DNA of 64,000 bases from positions 82,881 to 146,880 of the forward strand of contig NZ_KB849559.1 in the NCBI RefSeq assembly GCF_000368585.1. Direction: 5' to 3'. Shown here in pieces: positions 27,579-37,281 of the stretch. Below the pieces are notes generated by a model. The model saw only the letters and a list, made by a program, of their open reading frames with translations, was not told the DNA's origin and searched no databases. Position 1 is the first letter of the stretch, and every line of letters starts with the position of its first letter. The stretch is from Acinetobacter venetianus RAG-1 = CIP 110063. Lineage in GTDB: Bacteria; Pseudomonadota; Gammaproteobacteria; Pseudomonadales; Moraxellaceae. The position numbers and the translations under genes are program-made.

Positions 27579-29501
27579 ATGCCAATCATTACTTTACCAA
27601 ATGGTGATCAAAAACAGTTTGATCAACCGATTTCCGTGATGGAACTTGCTCAAAGCATTGGTCCGGGTCTTGCAAAAAATACCGTTGCAGGTCGTATCAA
27701 TGATCGCTTGGTGGATGCTTGTGATTTAATCACAGAAGACGCAACAGTTCAGATTATTACCCCTAAAGATGAAGAAGGTTTAGAAATCATTCGTCACTCT
27801 TGTGCGCACTTGGTAGGACATGCAGTTAAGCAATTGTTCCCAGAAGCGAAAATGGTGATCGGTCCTGTGATCGAAGAAGGTTTCTATTACGACATCTGGA
27901 TGCCTCGTCCATTTACTTTGGATGATATGGCAGCGATTGAAGAGCGTATGAAAAAGCTCATCGATCAAGATTATGATGTCATTAAAATGATGACACCTCG
28001 CGATGAAGTGGTTGCTGAATTTACTGCGCGCGGAGAAGAATACAAACTACGCTTGATTGCAGACATGCCAGAGGAAACTCAAATGGGCTTGTACTACCAT
28101 CAAGATTATTTGGATATGTGCCGTGGTCCGCACGTACCCAATACTAAATTCTTAAAGTCATTCAAGCTCACAAAAATCTCTGGCGCTTACTGGCGTGGTG
28201 ATGCAAAGAATGAACAGTTACAACGTATTTATGGTACTGCTTGGGCTGATAAGAAACAGCTTGCAGCATATATCAAACGTATCGAAGAAGCTGAAAAGCG
28301 TGACCACCGTAAAATTGGTAAAGCATTAGACTTATTCCATATGCAAGAAGAAGCACCGGGTATGGTGTTCTGGCATGCGAATGGTTGGACGATTTACCAA
28401 GTACTTGAACAATACATGCGTAAAGTTCAACAAGATAATGGTTATCAAGAAATTAAGACACCACAAATTGTTGATTTTACTTTGTGGGAAAAATCAGGAC
28501 ATGCGGCAAACTATGCTGAGAATATGTTTACGACACATTCAGAAAGTCGTAACTATGCAGTGAAGCCAATGAACTGTCCTTGTCACGTGCAAGTCTTTAA
28601 CCAAGGTTTGAAATCATACCGTGATTTACCAATTCGCTTAGCGGAGTTTGGTTCATGTCACCGTAACGAACCATCAGGTTCTTTACACGGTATTATGCGT
28701 GTTCGTGGCTTTACACAAGATGATGCGCATATTTTCTGTACTAAAGAACAAATTGGTAAAGAAGTTGCTGACTTCATTAAATTGACTTTAGATGTTTATA
28801 AAGATTTCGGTTTTGAAGAAGTGCAAATGAAACTTTCTACACGTCCAGAAAAACGTGTAGGTGACGATGCACTTTGGGACTTGGCTGAAAAATCTTTGGC
28901 AGATGCTTTAGACGATGCTGGCTTAGCTTGGGACTTACAACCAGGTGAAGGTGCATTCTATGGACCGAAGATTGAATTCTCATTGAAAGACTGCTTAGGC
29001 CGTGTATGGCAGTGTGGTACGATCCAATGTGACTTCAACTTGCCAATCCGTTTAGATGCTTCTTATGTCACTGAAGACAATGATCGTGATCAACCAGTCA
29101 TGTTGCATCGTGCAATTCTTGGCAGTTTTGAGCGTTTTATTGGTATACTAATTGAACACTATGCGGGCTTCATGCCACCTTGGCTTGCACCAATCCAAGC
29201 TTGTGTAATGAACATTACCGATTCACAAGCTGAAGCAAGCGAGCAAGTGGTCGCAAAACTCAAAGAAAATGGTCTACGTGCTATTTCTGACTTGAGAAAT
29301 GAAAAAATCGGATTTAAGATTCGTGAGCGTACTCTAGAGCGTATTCCATACCTTCTAGTTCTTGGTGACCGAGAAGTTGAAGAAGGTACAGTCAATGTGC
29401 GTACTCGCTCAGGAAAAAATTTAGGTACTATGTCAGTAGATGCATTTATTGACCTAGTGAAATCTGCCGTTGCCGAACGCGGCCGGTACATTGTGGAGTA
29501 A
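27579..29501 (+). CDS. thrS: threonine-tRNA ligase
   Basis: 640-residue class II synthetase. N-terminal TGS ([13 protein letters not shown]) and editing domain with [11 protein letters not shown]; catalytic core with motif 1, the zinc Cys in [10 protein letters not shown], motif 2 ([31 protein letters not shown]) and motif 3 ([19 protein letters not shown]); C-terminal anticodon domain. The ATG at 27579 matches the family N-terminus; the frame is open upstream to 27546 but that would run through the operator. The stop overlaps the first base of the infC spacer, and GGAG within its last codons serves infC. Confidence 0.97.
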   Translation: MPIITLPNGDQKQFDQPISVMELAQSIGPGLAKNTVAGRINDRLVDACDLITEDATVQIITPKDEEGLEIIRHSCAHLVGHAVKQLFPEAKMVIGPVIEEGFYYDIWMPRPFTLDDMAAIEERMKKLIDQDYDVIKMMTPRDEVVAEFTARGEEYKLRLIADMPEETQMGLYYHQDYLDMCRGPHVPNTKFLKSFKLTKISGAYWRGDAKNEQLQRIYGTAWADKKQLAAYIKRIEEAEKRDHRKIGKALDLFHMQEEAPGMVFWHANGWTIYQVLEQYMRKVQQDNGYQEIKTPQIVDFTLWEKSGHAANYAENMFTTHSESRNYAVKPMNCPCHVQVFNQGLKSYRDLPIRLAEFGSCHRNEPSGSLHGIMRVRGFTQDDAHIFCTKEQIGKEVADFIKLTLDVYKDFGFEEVQMKLSTRPEKRVGDDALWDLAEKSLADALDDAGLAWDLQPGEGAFYGPKIEFSLKDCLGRVWQCGTIQCDFNLPIRLDASYVTEDNDRDQPVMLHRAILGSFERFIGILIEHYAGFMPPWLAPIQACVMNITDSQAEASEQVVAKLKENGLRAISDLRNEKIGFKIRERTLERIPYLLVLGDREVEEGTVNVRTRSGKNLGTMSVDAFIDLVKSAVAERGRYIVE

Positions 29502-29506
29502 TAAAG

Positions 29507-30058
29507 ATTAAACAGCCTGACCGTAACCAACAACAAGGTGCTAAAAGTAACCGTCCTGCAATTAACGACGAGATCCGTGCAAAAGAAGTACGCCTCGTTG
29601 CTGCAGATGGAGAACAAAAAGGTGTCGTTTCATTAAATGAAGCATTACGTGCTGCTGAAGAGGCAAATCTTGACCTTGTTGAGATTGTTGCTAATGCAGA
29701 ACCGCCTGTTTGTAAAATCATGGACTACAACAAGCACTTATTTGACTTGAAACAAAAGCAAAAAGATGCGAAGAAAAAACAGCATCAAGTGCAAGTGAAA
29801 GAAATCAAATTACGTCCTGCAACGGATGTAGGTGATTACCAAGTAAAATTGCGTGCAATTTTACGTTTCCTTGAAGAAGGAAATAAGGTGAAAATTACCT
29901 TGCGTTTCCGTGGTCGTGAAATGGCGCATCAGCAGCTTGGTTTGGCTCAATTACAGAAAATTGAGGCTGACGTTGCTGAGTTTGGTGTTGTTGAACAAGC
30001 ACCAAAGATGGAAGGTCGTCAAATGGGCATGTTACTTGGTCCGAAAAAGAAAAAATAA
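29507..30058 (+). CDS. infC: translation initiation factor IF-3
   Basis: 183 residues when started at the ATT at 29507 (KQPDRNQQQ after the initiator). GGAG at 29495-29498 lies 8 nt upstream and no ATG, GTG or TTG is in position. The first in-frame ATG, at 29720, falls inside the conserved [13 protein letters not shown] motif and would remove the N-terminal domain. infC with an ATT start is the classical case of IF-3 repressing its own initiation. C-terminal motifs [17 protein letters not shown] and [14 protein letters not shown] are intact, with tail GPKKKK. Sits 5 nt after thrS. Confidence 0.93.
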   Translation: MKQPDRNQQQGAKSNRPAINDEIRAKEVRLVAADGEQKGVVSLNEALRAAEEANLDLVEIVANAEPPVCKIMDYNKHLFDLKQKQKDAKKKQHQVQVKEIKLRPATDVGDYQVKLRAILRFLEEGNKVKITLRFRGREMAHQQLGLAQLQKIEADVAEFGVVEQAPKMEGRQMGMLLGPKKKK

Positions 30059-30070
30059 TTTTTTCTTAAT

Positions 30071-30101
30071 AAAAAAGCACCGCTATTGCGGTGCTTTTTT
30101 A
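30071..30101. terminator. infC terminator
   Basis: AGCACCGC (30076-30083), TATT loop, GCGGTGCT (30088-30095), with A6 before and T6 after. It separates thrS-infC from the downstream genes, so rpmI-rplT need another promoter. Confidence 0.92.
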
Positions 30102-30192
30102 TGTTCGCAAGTCTTGTGAGTAAAGAAAATAAAGCAAATCTAAATATGATAATATTAGTTGATAATTACACTATTTTAGAAAGGAGAAATAA

Positions 30193-30513
30193 ATGACAGT
30201 AATAACAGGGTCAACTGAACTCTCCGAAATTAATCAAAAAGTTGTTCAAGATGGTGAGATTTTACCTCAAGTAAAACTTAAAGATGGTAGTCGTGTGCAA
30301 ACGGGTACAGTCGCAACAATGTTGCACAATATCAATTTGTATAACACTGGTGTTCGTGGTGAAGTTGAGGATGAACTCATACTCGCAATCCCAACGCTAT
30401 TCAAAGTTGGGATGTTTGAATTGTTTTCTGTTGATGAATGGATTCAAGGCGATAATCTCGGGCGTAGGTTTGTTGGAGAAAAAGCAAAAGCATTTTTGGA
30501 AAGCCAAGCGTAA
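30193..30513 (+). CDS. hypothetical protein, 106 residues
   Basis: A small soluble protein with no signal peptide or membrane helix and no function that I recognise. Composition is ordinary and acidic. Notable segments: QVKLKDGSRVQTGTVATML, then LYNTGVRGEVEDELILAIPTLFKVGMFELFSVDEWIQ. AAAGGAG before the ATG is a strong ribosome site, and TATGAT upstream (about 30147) could be a -10 element, so it probably has its own promoter between the infC terminator and its start. Confidence 0.78.
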   Translation: MTVITGSTELSEINQKVVQDGEILPQVKLKDGSRVQTGTVATMLHNINLYNTGVRGEVEDELILAIPTLFKVGMFELFSVDEWIQGDNLGRRFVGEKAKAFLESQA

Positions 30514-30637
30514 TTTGCATAACATGCTATTTAAGAACATTTTTATTGTTTCTTTTCGTGCTTGTTTACTGATCGTGATAAGTGAAGTGTGCTATAACGC
30601 AACAACAGTCAAAATAAAGATGAATAGGGCAACATAA

Positions 30638-31255
30638 ATGATTGACTTATATTATTGGGGCACTCCCAATGGGCATAAAATAACAATTGCTTTAGAAGAA
30701 ATGGGACTCGAATATAAAATTTTCCCCATCAATATTTTAGAAAATGATCAGTTCCAACCTGATTTTCTAAAAATCTCTCCAAACAATAAAATTCCAGCGA
30801 TTGTGGATCAAAATGGCCCTCGTGGAGAGCCAATCTCCGTCTTTGAATCGGGTGCGATCCTACAATATTTAGGTCGAAAAACTGGTTTATTTTATCCAAC
30901 TGATGAACAAGAGCGTGTTGAAGTTGAACAGTGGTTGATGTGGCAGATGGGGGGCTTTGGTCCAATGCTAGGGCAGAATCATCACTTTAATAAGTTTGCT
31001 AAAGAACATATTCCTTATGCAATAGAGCGCTATGTGAATGAGACTAAGCGCTTGTATGCTGTGTTAAATAAACAGTTAATTGGTCAGAAGTTTGTTGCTG
31101 GTGAATATTCAATTGCAGATATGGCAATCCTACCTTGGGCACTGCGTTACGAATGGCAGGGGATTCAGCTTGAAGATTATCCTTACGTCCAAGACTATAT
31201 CGAGCGTTTAACAGCACGTCCTGCAATTCAAAAAGCTTTGTCGATTCAAGTCTAA
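30638..31255 (+). CDS. yfcG: glutathione S-transferase family, YfcG-like
   Basis: A 205-residue thioredoxin-fold GST closely patterned on E. coli YfcG (disulfide-bond reductase, Nu class): LYYWGTPNGHKITIALEE, FLKISPNNKIPAIVDQNG (cis-Pro), FESGAILQYLGRKTG and the helical domain motif VAGEYSIADMAILPW. YfcG uses the N-terminal Thr-Pro-Asn instead of Tyr or Cys, and TPN is present here. It acts with glutathione in redox balance. Starts 125 nt after the preceding gene; yqaA follows after 26 nt. Confidence 0.87.
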   Translation: MIDLYYWGTPNGHKITIALEEMGLEYKIFPINILENDQFQPDFLKISPNNKIPAIVDQNGPRGEPISVFESGAILQYLGRKTGLFYPTDEQERVEVEQWLMWQMGGFGPMLGQNHHFNKFAKEHIPYAIERYVNETKRLYAVLNKQLIGQKFVAGEYSIADMAILPWALRYEWQGIQLEDYPYVQDYIERLTARPAIQKALSIQV

Positions 31256-31281
31256 TTTTCTACTATGTCTGTGTAAGCCTC

Positions 31282-31707
31282 ATGAGTTATTGGTTGTTAT
31301 TTATATCGGCTTTTGGGGCTGCAACTTTATTACCATTACAGTCAGAAGCAGTTTTAATGGCTCTGCTTGTAAAAGGTTTGGCAAATCCTATTTATCTGCT
31401 TATCGTCGCTACTTTAGGTAATGTGCTTGGTTCATGTGTGAACTGGTGGCTAGGTCTGAAAATCGAACATTTTAAAGATAAAAAATGGTTTCCTGTTTCT
31501 GAACAGCGTTTAGTACAAGCACAACAGATTTATCATAAATATGGCTTTTACTCATTGCTATTAAGTTGGACACCTTTAATCGGAGATCCGATTACTTTAA
31601 TCGCAGGCTTAATGAAAGAAAATTTTTGGCGATTCTTATTGATCATCACGATTGCCAAAGGTGGGCGATATTTAACTTTGTATGTGCTGTATTTAGGTAT
31701 TTTTTAA
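31282..31707 (+). CDS. yqaA: YqaA/DedA-family membrane protein
   Basis: A 141-residue inner-membrane protein with about four hydrophobic segments and the YqaA/SNARE-associated pattern ATLLPLQSEAVLMALLVKGL, VATLGNVLGSCVNWWLG, the re-entrant LLSWTPLIGDPITLIAGLMK and a C-terminal helix. DedA-type proteins are linked to membrane lipid handling and proton-coupled transport; YqaA itself is uncharacterised. Probably co-transcribed with the GST. Confidence 0.85.
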   Translation: MSYWLLFISAFGAATLLPLQSEAVLMALLVKGLANPIYLLIVATLGNVLGSCVNWWLGLKIEHFKDKKWFPVSEQRLVQAQQIYHKYGFYSLLLSWTPLIGDPITLIAGLMKENFWRFLLIITIAKGGRYLTLYVLYLGIF

Positions 31708-31708
31708 A

Positions 31709-31740
31709 ATAAAGGGAAGTGTTTAATCTTCCCTTTATTA
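31709..31740. terminator. bidirectional terminator
   Basis: AAAGGGAAG (31711-31719) and CTTCCCTTT (31728-31736) form a 9-bp stem between the convergent yqaA and MFS genes, with A/T-rich flanks on both sides. Confidence 0.8.
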
Positions 31741-31745
31741 TTTAT

Positions 31746-32999
31746 CTAATGATCAGACCCTTTGGTGATATCTACTTTAAATAGGTCACTGGTTTTAAAC
31801 CAACAATAGGTTACAACAGCTAGGGTCATGCATCCGCCAAAAATGGTTGCAGTTATGGTTCCCATATATTTAGCTGCTAAACCAGACTCAAAAGCACCGA
31901 GTTCATTGCTTGAGGAAACGAACATGCCATTGACTGCAGCGACACGACCTCGCATATTCTCCGGAGGGAAAATTTGTAAAACAGTTTGACGAACTACAAC
32001 AGAAACACTATCACACGCACCAGTCATAGCAAGTGCAAAAAGTGATAGCCACATGTTATTTGAGAATGCAAATAAGATCGTAAAAATACCAAAACCAGCA
32101 ACGGCTAAAAGCATATTACGCCATGCGTGATGCATCGGTGGAAATTTGGTAAGCACGATCATGGTAATCAGTGCACCAATTGATGGTGCAGCTCTGAGAT
32201 AGCCTAAACCTTCAGGACCAACTTTTAAAATTTCTTCAGCAAAAATAGGTAGCAGGGCAATCACTCCACCAAATAGAACTGAAATCAGATCTAAAGAAAT
32301 GGCCCATAAAACAATTTTAGTTTTCCAAATAAAACGGAATCCATCAGTCAGACTTTGTAAGACATTTTCAGTTTCCATTTTTGGAAAACTGCGTTTTTGT
32401 AATCGCGTAATTAAGACAAAGCAAGTTGCGAGTAACGCAGTAACAGCAAACAAGCTTGTTTCTCTTCCCATGAATGCTAACATGAAACCACCGAGCATGG
32501 GGCCGATGATCACACCACTCTGCCAACCAATCGTGGTCCATGTTGCACCATTGGCATAGAGTTCACGGGGAATTAAAAATGGTTTTAAAGACGTTGCTGA
32601 AGGATTGTAGAACCCTCGAATTGTTCCGAGTGCAAAAATAACAGCGTAAATTCCCCAAGACAGCGCGGTTATGCCTATTTTCTCTAAACCATGTAAATGG
32701 AATAAACTCCAGAGAATCAAGGGGAGTGGAATCGCAAAGAACAAACAGATTTTCATAATTGTTTGTTTATTTAGCTTATCTGCGAAATAACCGCCCCATA
32801 ATGAAAGTGCGATAAAAGGAATAGCTTCAGCCAGACCAATAAAACCGAGCGTTAACGGGTCTCGCGTAATCTGATAGAGAGAGTATGCAACGATAATTTC
32901 TTGAATCAAAATAGCCAGTGTGAGGCAAAATTGATTGAGGGTAACAATCGAAAAATCGCGATAACGTAATGCTGCGAATGCATCATTCTGTATAGACAT
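31746..32999 (-). CDS. MFS transporter (DHA3/EntS-like)
   Basis: A 417-residue major facilitator with about 12 helices. The family A-type motif between helices 2 and 3 reads GGYFADKLNKQTIMK; VVRQTVLQIFPPENMRGRVAAVNGMFVSSSNELG in the second half is typical of the MFS_3 (EntS-type exporter) group. Substrate unknown. No siderophore or resistance genes lie nearby to suggest one. Monocistronic, opposite in direction to the translation genes it separates. Confidence 0.86.
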   Translation of the reverse strand: MSIQNDAFAALRYRDFSIVTLNQFCLTLAILIQEIIVAYSLYQITRDPLTLGFIGLAEAIPFIALSLWGGYFADKLNKQTIMKICLFFAIPLPLILWSLFHLHGLEKIGITALSWGIYAVIFALGTIRGFYNPSATSLKPFLIPRELYANGATWTTIGWQSGVIIGPMLGGFMLAFMGRETSLFAVTALLATCFVLITRLQKRSFPKMETENVLQSLTDGFRFIWKTKIVLWAISLDLISVLFGGVIALLPIFAEEILKVGPEGLGYLRAAPSIGALITMIVLTKFPPMHHAWRNMLLAVAGFGIFTILFAFSNNMWLSLFALAMTGACDSVSVVVRQTVLQIFPPENMRGRVAAVNGMFVSSSNELGAFESGLAAKYMGTITATIFGGCMTLAVVTYCWFKTSDLFKVDITKGSDH

Positions 33000-33136
33000 A
33001 TTTGTGAGGATTCAATATTTTTCACATATTATAGGGAGTAATTTTCTATAGTTTTCTCATATTTTGAGAATTAGTTATGGGAAATAACGTTTGGCAAAAA
33101 TAAATGCTTTGTTGTCAAAAAATGAGCATTTTACTT

Positions 33137-33163
33137 TTGTTTTATTCATAGATGCTATATGAT
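33137..33163 (+). promoter_or_regulatory. candidate rpmI promoter
   Basis: TATGAT (33158-33163) with TTGTTT (33137-33142) at a short 15-bp spacing. A promoter is expected here because a terminator and a minus-strand gene separate rpmI from infC. The -35 assignment is weak. Confidence 0.4.
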
Positions 33164-33235
33164 ACTGCCTTCCTTACCTGCAGGTCGATTTGTAATAGTG
33201 CAAACGTGCCGAACAGGTGCTCAAAAGAGGTTACT

Positions 33236-33430
33236 ATGGCTAAGTTAAAAACTCGCCGTGGTGCAGCTAAACGCTTTAAAGCGACTGCAAACGGTTTCAA
33301 GCGCAAACAAGCATTCAAGCGCCACATTTTGACCAAAAAATCTGCTAAGCGTATCCGTCAATTGCGCGGTTGTGTAATGGTTCACGTAAGTGACGTTGCA
33401 TCAGTTCGTGCTATGTGCCCATACATCTAA
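33236..33430 (+). CDS. rpmI: 50S ribosomal protein L35
   Basis: 64 residues, the family's normal length: [20 protein letters not shown], then [22 protein letters not shown] lies 7-8 nt before the ATG. The frame is open further upstream, but that part reads no L35 sequence. The long leader (from about 33170) contains a perfect palindrome and may carry L20 feedback control. rplT follows after 11 nt. Confidence 0.97.
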   Translation: MAKLKTRRGAAKRFKATANGFKRKQAFKRHILTKKSAKRIRQLRGCVMVHVSDVASVRAMCPYI

Positions 33431-33441
33431 GGAGATTATAA

Positions 33442-33801
33442 ATGGCTCGTGTAAAACGTGGTGTACAGGCTCATCGCCGTCACAAAAAAATTCTTGCTCG
33501 CGCTAAAGGTTACTATGGTGCTCGTTCACGCGTTTACCGCGTAGCGTTCCAAGCGGTAATCAAAGCTGGTCAATATGCTTACCGTGACCGCCGTCAAAAG
33601 AAACGTCAATTCCGTGCTTTATGGATTGCGCGTATCAATGCTGGTGCTCGTCAAAACGGTTTGTCATACAGCCGTATGATCGATGGCTTGAAAAAAGCTC
33701 AAGTGATCATCGACCGTCGCGTATTAGCTGACATCGCTATGCATGATGCAGTAGCATTTGCCGCTTTAGCTGAAAAAGCTAAAGGCGCATTAGCTGCATA
33801 A
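33442..33801 (+). CDS. rplT: 50S ribosomal protein L20
   Basis: 119 residues: [39 protein letters not shown] and [23 protein letters not shown] are diagnostic. L20 is needed early in 50S assembly and in E. coli represses rpmI-rplT translation. GGAG lies before the ATG. The transcript ends at the hairpin that follows. Confidence 0.98.
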   Translation: MARVKRGVQAHRRHKKILARAKGYYGARSRVYRVAFQAVIKAGQYAYRDRRQKKRQFRALWIARINAGARQNGLSYSRMIDGLKKAQVIIDRRVLADIAMHDAVAFAALAEKAKGALAA

Positions 33802-33819
33802 GCTTAGAGATTCAAAAGA

Positions 33820-33845
33820 AGGCCGCTTTTAGCGGTCTTTTTTAT
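33820..33845 (+). terminator. rplT terminator
   Basis: GGCCGCT (33821-33827), TTT loop, AGCGGTC (33831-33837) with one G-U pair, then T6. Confidence 0.87.
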
Positions 33846-33892
33846 TTTAAAGTATTTAATTTTTAATAATAGATAATAATTTGAGATCAACA

Positions 33893-34447
33893 ATGAAAGA
33901 TGACCGTTTCTTAAATGATTTAATTCATTACATCCAACAAGGACAAAAGTTTAAATATTTATATTTTTGGGGACATACACCCAAACAAGCTGATCTTGTT
34001 GATAAAAGTTGTTTGAGCCAGTGGTATCCATCAACATTTAAATTGGATGGCATTCAATATCTCACGGCTGAGCATTATATGATGGCGCAAAAAGCAAAAT
34101 TATTTAATGATGAACTGGTTTTTGCACAAATTTTGCAAGTTAAACATCCAAATGAGGCTAAACAACTGGGACGAAAAGTGCAGTATTATGATGATCAGAT
34201 CTGGAAAGAAAAGCGTTTTGATATTGTTGTACAAGCAAACCTTGCTAAATTTTCTCAAAATTCAGCGCTAAGGGATTTTTTGGTAAATACACAGGATCGC
34301 GTTTTAGTTGAAGCATCGCCAGTTGATAAGATTTGGGGTGTAGGAATGGCTCAGGAACATGAACATATTCAGGATCCGTCTCAATGGTTAGGTTTAAATC
34401 TATTAGGTTTCGCCTTAATGCATGTTCGAGAACAACTCATAGATTAG
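33893..34447 (+). CDS. NADAR-family N-glycosidase-like protein
   Basis: A 184-residue protein of the NADAR/YbiA group, known for N-glycosidase activity on riboflavin-pathway intermediates and, in some members, ADP-ribosylated bases. Seen here: YFWGHTP near the start, the SQWYPSTF motif, YLTAEHYMMAQKAKLF, the AKQLGRKV segment, VEASPVDKIWGVG and the C-terminal NLLGFALMHVREQL. The ATG at 33893 is preferred to a TTG at 33881. It stands alone between rplT and pheS, not in a riboflavin cluster. Confidence 0.86.
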   Translation: MKDDRFLNDLIHYIQQGQKFKYLYFWGHTPKQADLVDKSCLSQWYPSTFKLDGIQYLTAEHYMMAQKAKLFNDELVFAQILQVKHPNEAKQLGRKVQYYDDQIWKEKRFDIVVQANLAKFSQNSALRDFLVNTQDRVLVEASPVDKIWGVGMAQEHEHIQDPSQWLGLNLLGFALMHVREQLID

Positions 34448-34513
34448 AAACTTCAAAAGAGTATTGTGGACTGACTCAATCGGTTCAAAAGTATTGATAT
34501 CGAGGAAATCGTA

Positions 34514-35017
34514 TTGCTGCAGTTGAATAATGGTGAAATACGCTTAGCCACTTTAAATGATTTGCCTCAAATTGCCGAAGTGCATGTTGCATGCTGGAAG
34601 GAGACATATACAAATATCATTAAACAGGAGATATTGGATCAACTTGATGTTCAAGAAAAACTCTTGTTATGGCGAGAAATTTATATAAGTGTCGAGCATC
34701 AATTGTTGGTTTATGTGGAAAATGATCAAGTACTTGGCTTTTTGGATGGTTATTTAAATCCTAATAATGATGTTGCTGAAATTCGAGCTTTCTATTTGTT
34801 TGCAAGAACTCAAAATCAGGGTATTGGTCGTCAAATGTTTAAACAGTTTTATAGCCACGCGCTCAGTCAAAGTTATGCCTTCATTCGACTAGAAGTGTTT
34901 AATAAAAATCCAAGTCGCTTCTTCTATGAAAAAATGGGCGCTAAGTTAATAGGTGAAGCCGAACTGCCAGAGTTCGGCGAGGGCATAACAGAGTTACTTT
35001 ATCAGTGGGAACTTTAA
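34514..35017 (+). CDS. GNAT-family N-acetyltransferase
   Basis: A 167-residue acetyltransferase: the N-terminal IRLATLNDLPQIAEVHVACWKETY is typical, the acetyl-CoA loop is ARTQNQGIGRQMFKQF and motif B is LEVFNKNPSRFFYEKMGAKLIGE. Substrate unknown. The start is a TTG at 34514 with GAGGAA six nt upstream. The gene lies 66 nt after the NADAR gene. Confidence 0.83.
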   Translation: MLQLNNGEIRLATLNDLPQIAEVHVACWKETYTNIIKQEILDQLDVQEKLLLWREIYISVEHQLLVYVENDQVLGFLDGYLNPNNDVAEIRAFYLFARTQNQGIGRQMFKQFYSHALSQSYAFIRLEVFNKNPSRFFYEKMGAKLIGEAELPEFGEGITELLYQWEL

Positions 35018-35039
35018 TACTGTATAAAAATGATGGATT

Positions 35040-36047
35040 TTATAGTCCAAAATAATAAGCTGCGATACATATAATAACTGTGATAACAATGAGTTTAATC
35101 ACACTAGACGTGCTGACTTTATGATGTTGCGCTTGATTGAAATGTTGTGATGTTTCCATCGTTCTATCAATGATTTCTGGCTCAGTGGTCAGCTCGGCAG
35201 TTTGATAATGGTTCGCTATTTTTACAATCAGTTTAGAAAATAAATCATCCGTCTTTTGGGAAAAATTACGTAAATTAATTTGCTCTTCAGGGCTAATCAG
35301 TTCACCAGCTTCATTATAAGGATGCTGTCTTTGTTGTTCTAAATACTCGGTCAATGCTTCGCAACGATGTAGCAAACGATGGGCGCAATCAGCTGGATAA
35401 TCTGTTGGAATAATTGCAAGTTGATGACTTGAAATACTGCTATGGTCAACTTCATAACCATAAAATGGGAAGTCTTGTTGTGCTGGTTCTGAGAAGTATT
35501 GAGCGTATTTGCTGTCAAAGAGTTCTCGCTCCAAGTACTTTGTTACATCATTCCAATTTAGCTTTTGTAGATCAATATCAACTTTTTTTGCAAGTTTATC
35601 ATTTAGGGTATAGCCCCAAAAAATCTCTTGTCTTAAAGGGTTTCTTTGAGAAGTTGGCGCTTCAAAATCATTATCACTGTTATACCATTCTGCGAGTTCA
35701 TGCCCACAGATCCAAGCTGTCTTTTTATTGGCTTGGTGGCTTACGATAAAGTGAGCAAAAGGGAGTAGTTCAACATTGGCATTTGGGTTTTGTTCATCAT
35801 TTAGCAAGTTCGATAAATGTAGGCTTAACTTCTTTACACCTTGTTTTTTTAGGCCTTCAAGCCAAATTTGGAAATGTTGTGCCAGTAAATGTTGCGATAT
35901 CAAGTCACGAAAGTTGAAACTGTGTTGCTCGAAGATTGGATGTTCAATCCAACGGCTGAAATTGAGATCTCCAGATAGAAACTCATTACCGTATGTGACA
36001 AGTGTGAGCTGTTGCTTCCAAATTTGATCAAGTGCCATCTTGGTCAT
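35040..36047 (-). CDS. hypothetical tail-anchored protein
   Basis: A 335-residue protein of unknown function. The body is soluble and rich in charged and aromatic residues; a single hydrophobic segment at the extreme C-terminus (about 313-334, IKLIVITVIICIAAYYFG) suggests anchoring to the inner membrane with the body in the cytoplasm. Segments such as WEWYNS-like HELAEWYNSDNDFE and DFPFYGYEVDHSSIS do not match a family that I know. Minus strand, divergent from pheS. Confidence 0.75.
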   Translation of the reverse strand: MTKMALDQIWKQQLTLVTYGNEFLSGDLNFSRWIEHPIFEQHSFNFRDLISQHLLAQHFQIWLEGLKKQGVKKLSLHLSNLLNDEQNPNANVELLPFAHFIVSHQANKKTAWICGHELAEWYNSDNDFEAPTSQRNPLRQEIFWGYTLNDKLAKKVDIDLQKLNWNDVTKYLERELFDSKYAQYFSEPAQQDFPFYGYEVDHSSISSHQLAIIPTDYPADCAHRLLHRCEALTEYLEQQRQHPYNEAGELISPEEQINLRNFSQKTDDLFSKLIVKIANHYQTAELTTEPEIIDRTMETSQHFNQAQHHKVSTSSVIKLIVITVIICIAAYYFGL

Positions 36048-36226
36048 TTCTCATTGACGATATCGTTATCTTATACATTTTATTAAATTATTGGCTAGCG
36101 TTAACGACAAATAACTGTATCTATTTCATATTATTATTGTTTCATCCATAAAGTAAAACCTATTAAGACTCCAATTTTAACCACGGTTTAGCTTCATAAA
36201 ACAGGTAAAAAGCTGATAAACTATAG

Positions 36227-37249
<1,023 letters not shown>

Positions 37250-37281
37250 TAGTTTTTCAGGATTAAATAAGGTTTATACAG

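Noticed and set aside
29720..30058. Short IF-3 starting at ATG 29720 (112 residues)
   Set aside because: It starts in the middle of a conserved motif; the full protein reads upstream to the ATT at 29507.
31746..32999. Antibiotic or siderophore efflux pump assignment for the MFS protein
   Set aside because: The family is clear but no substrate-specific motif or neighbouring biosynthetic gene supports a specific substrate.
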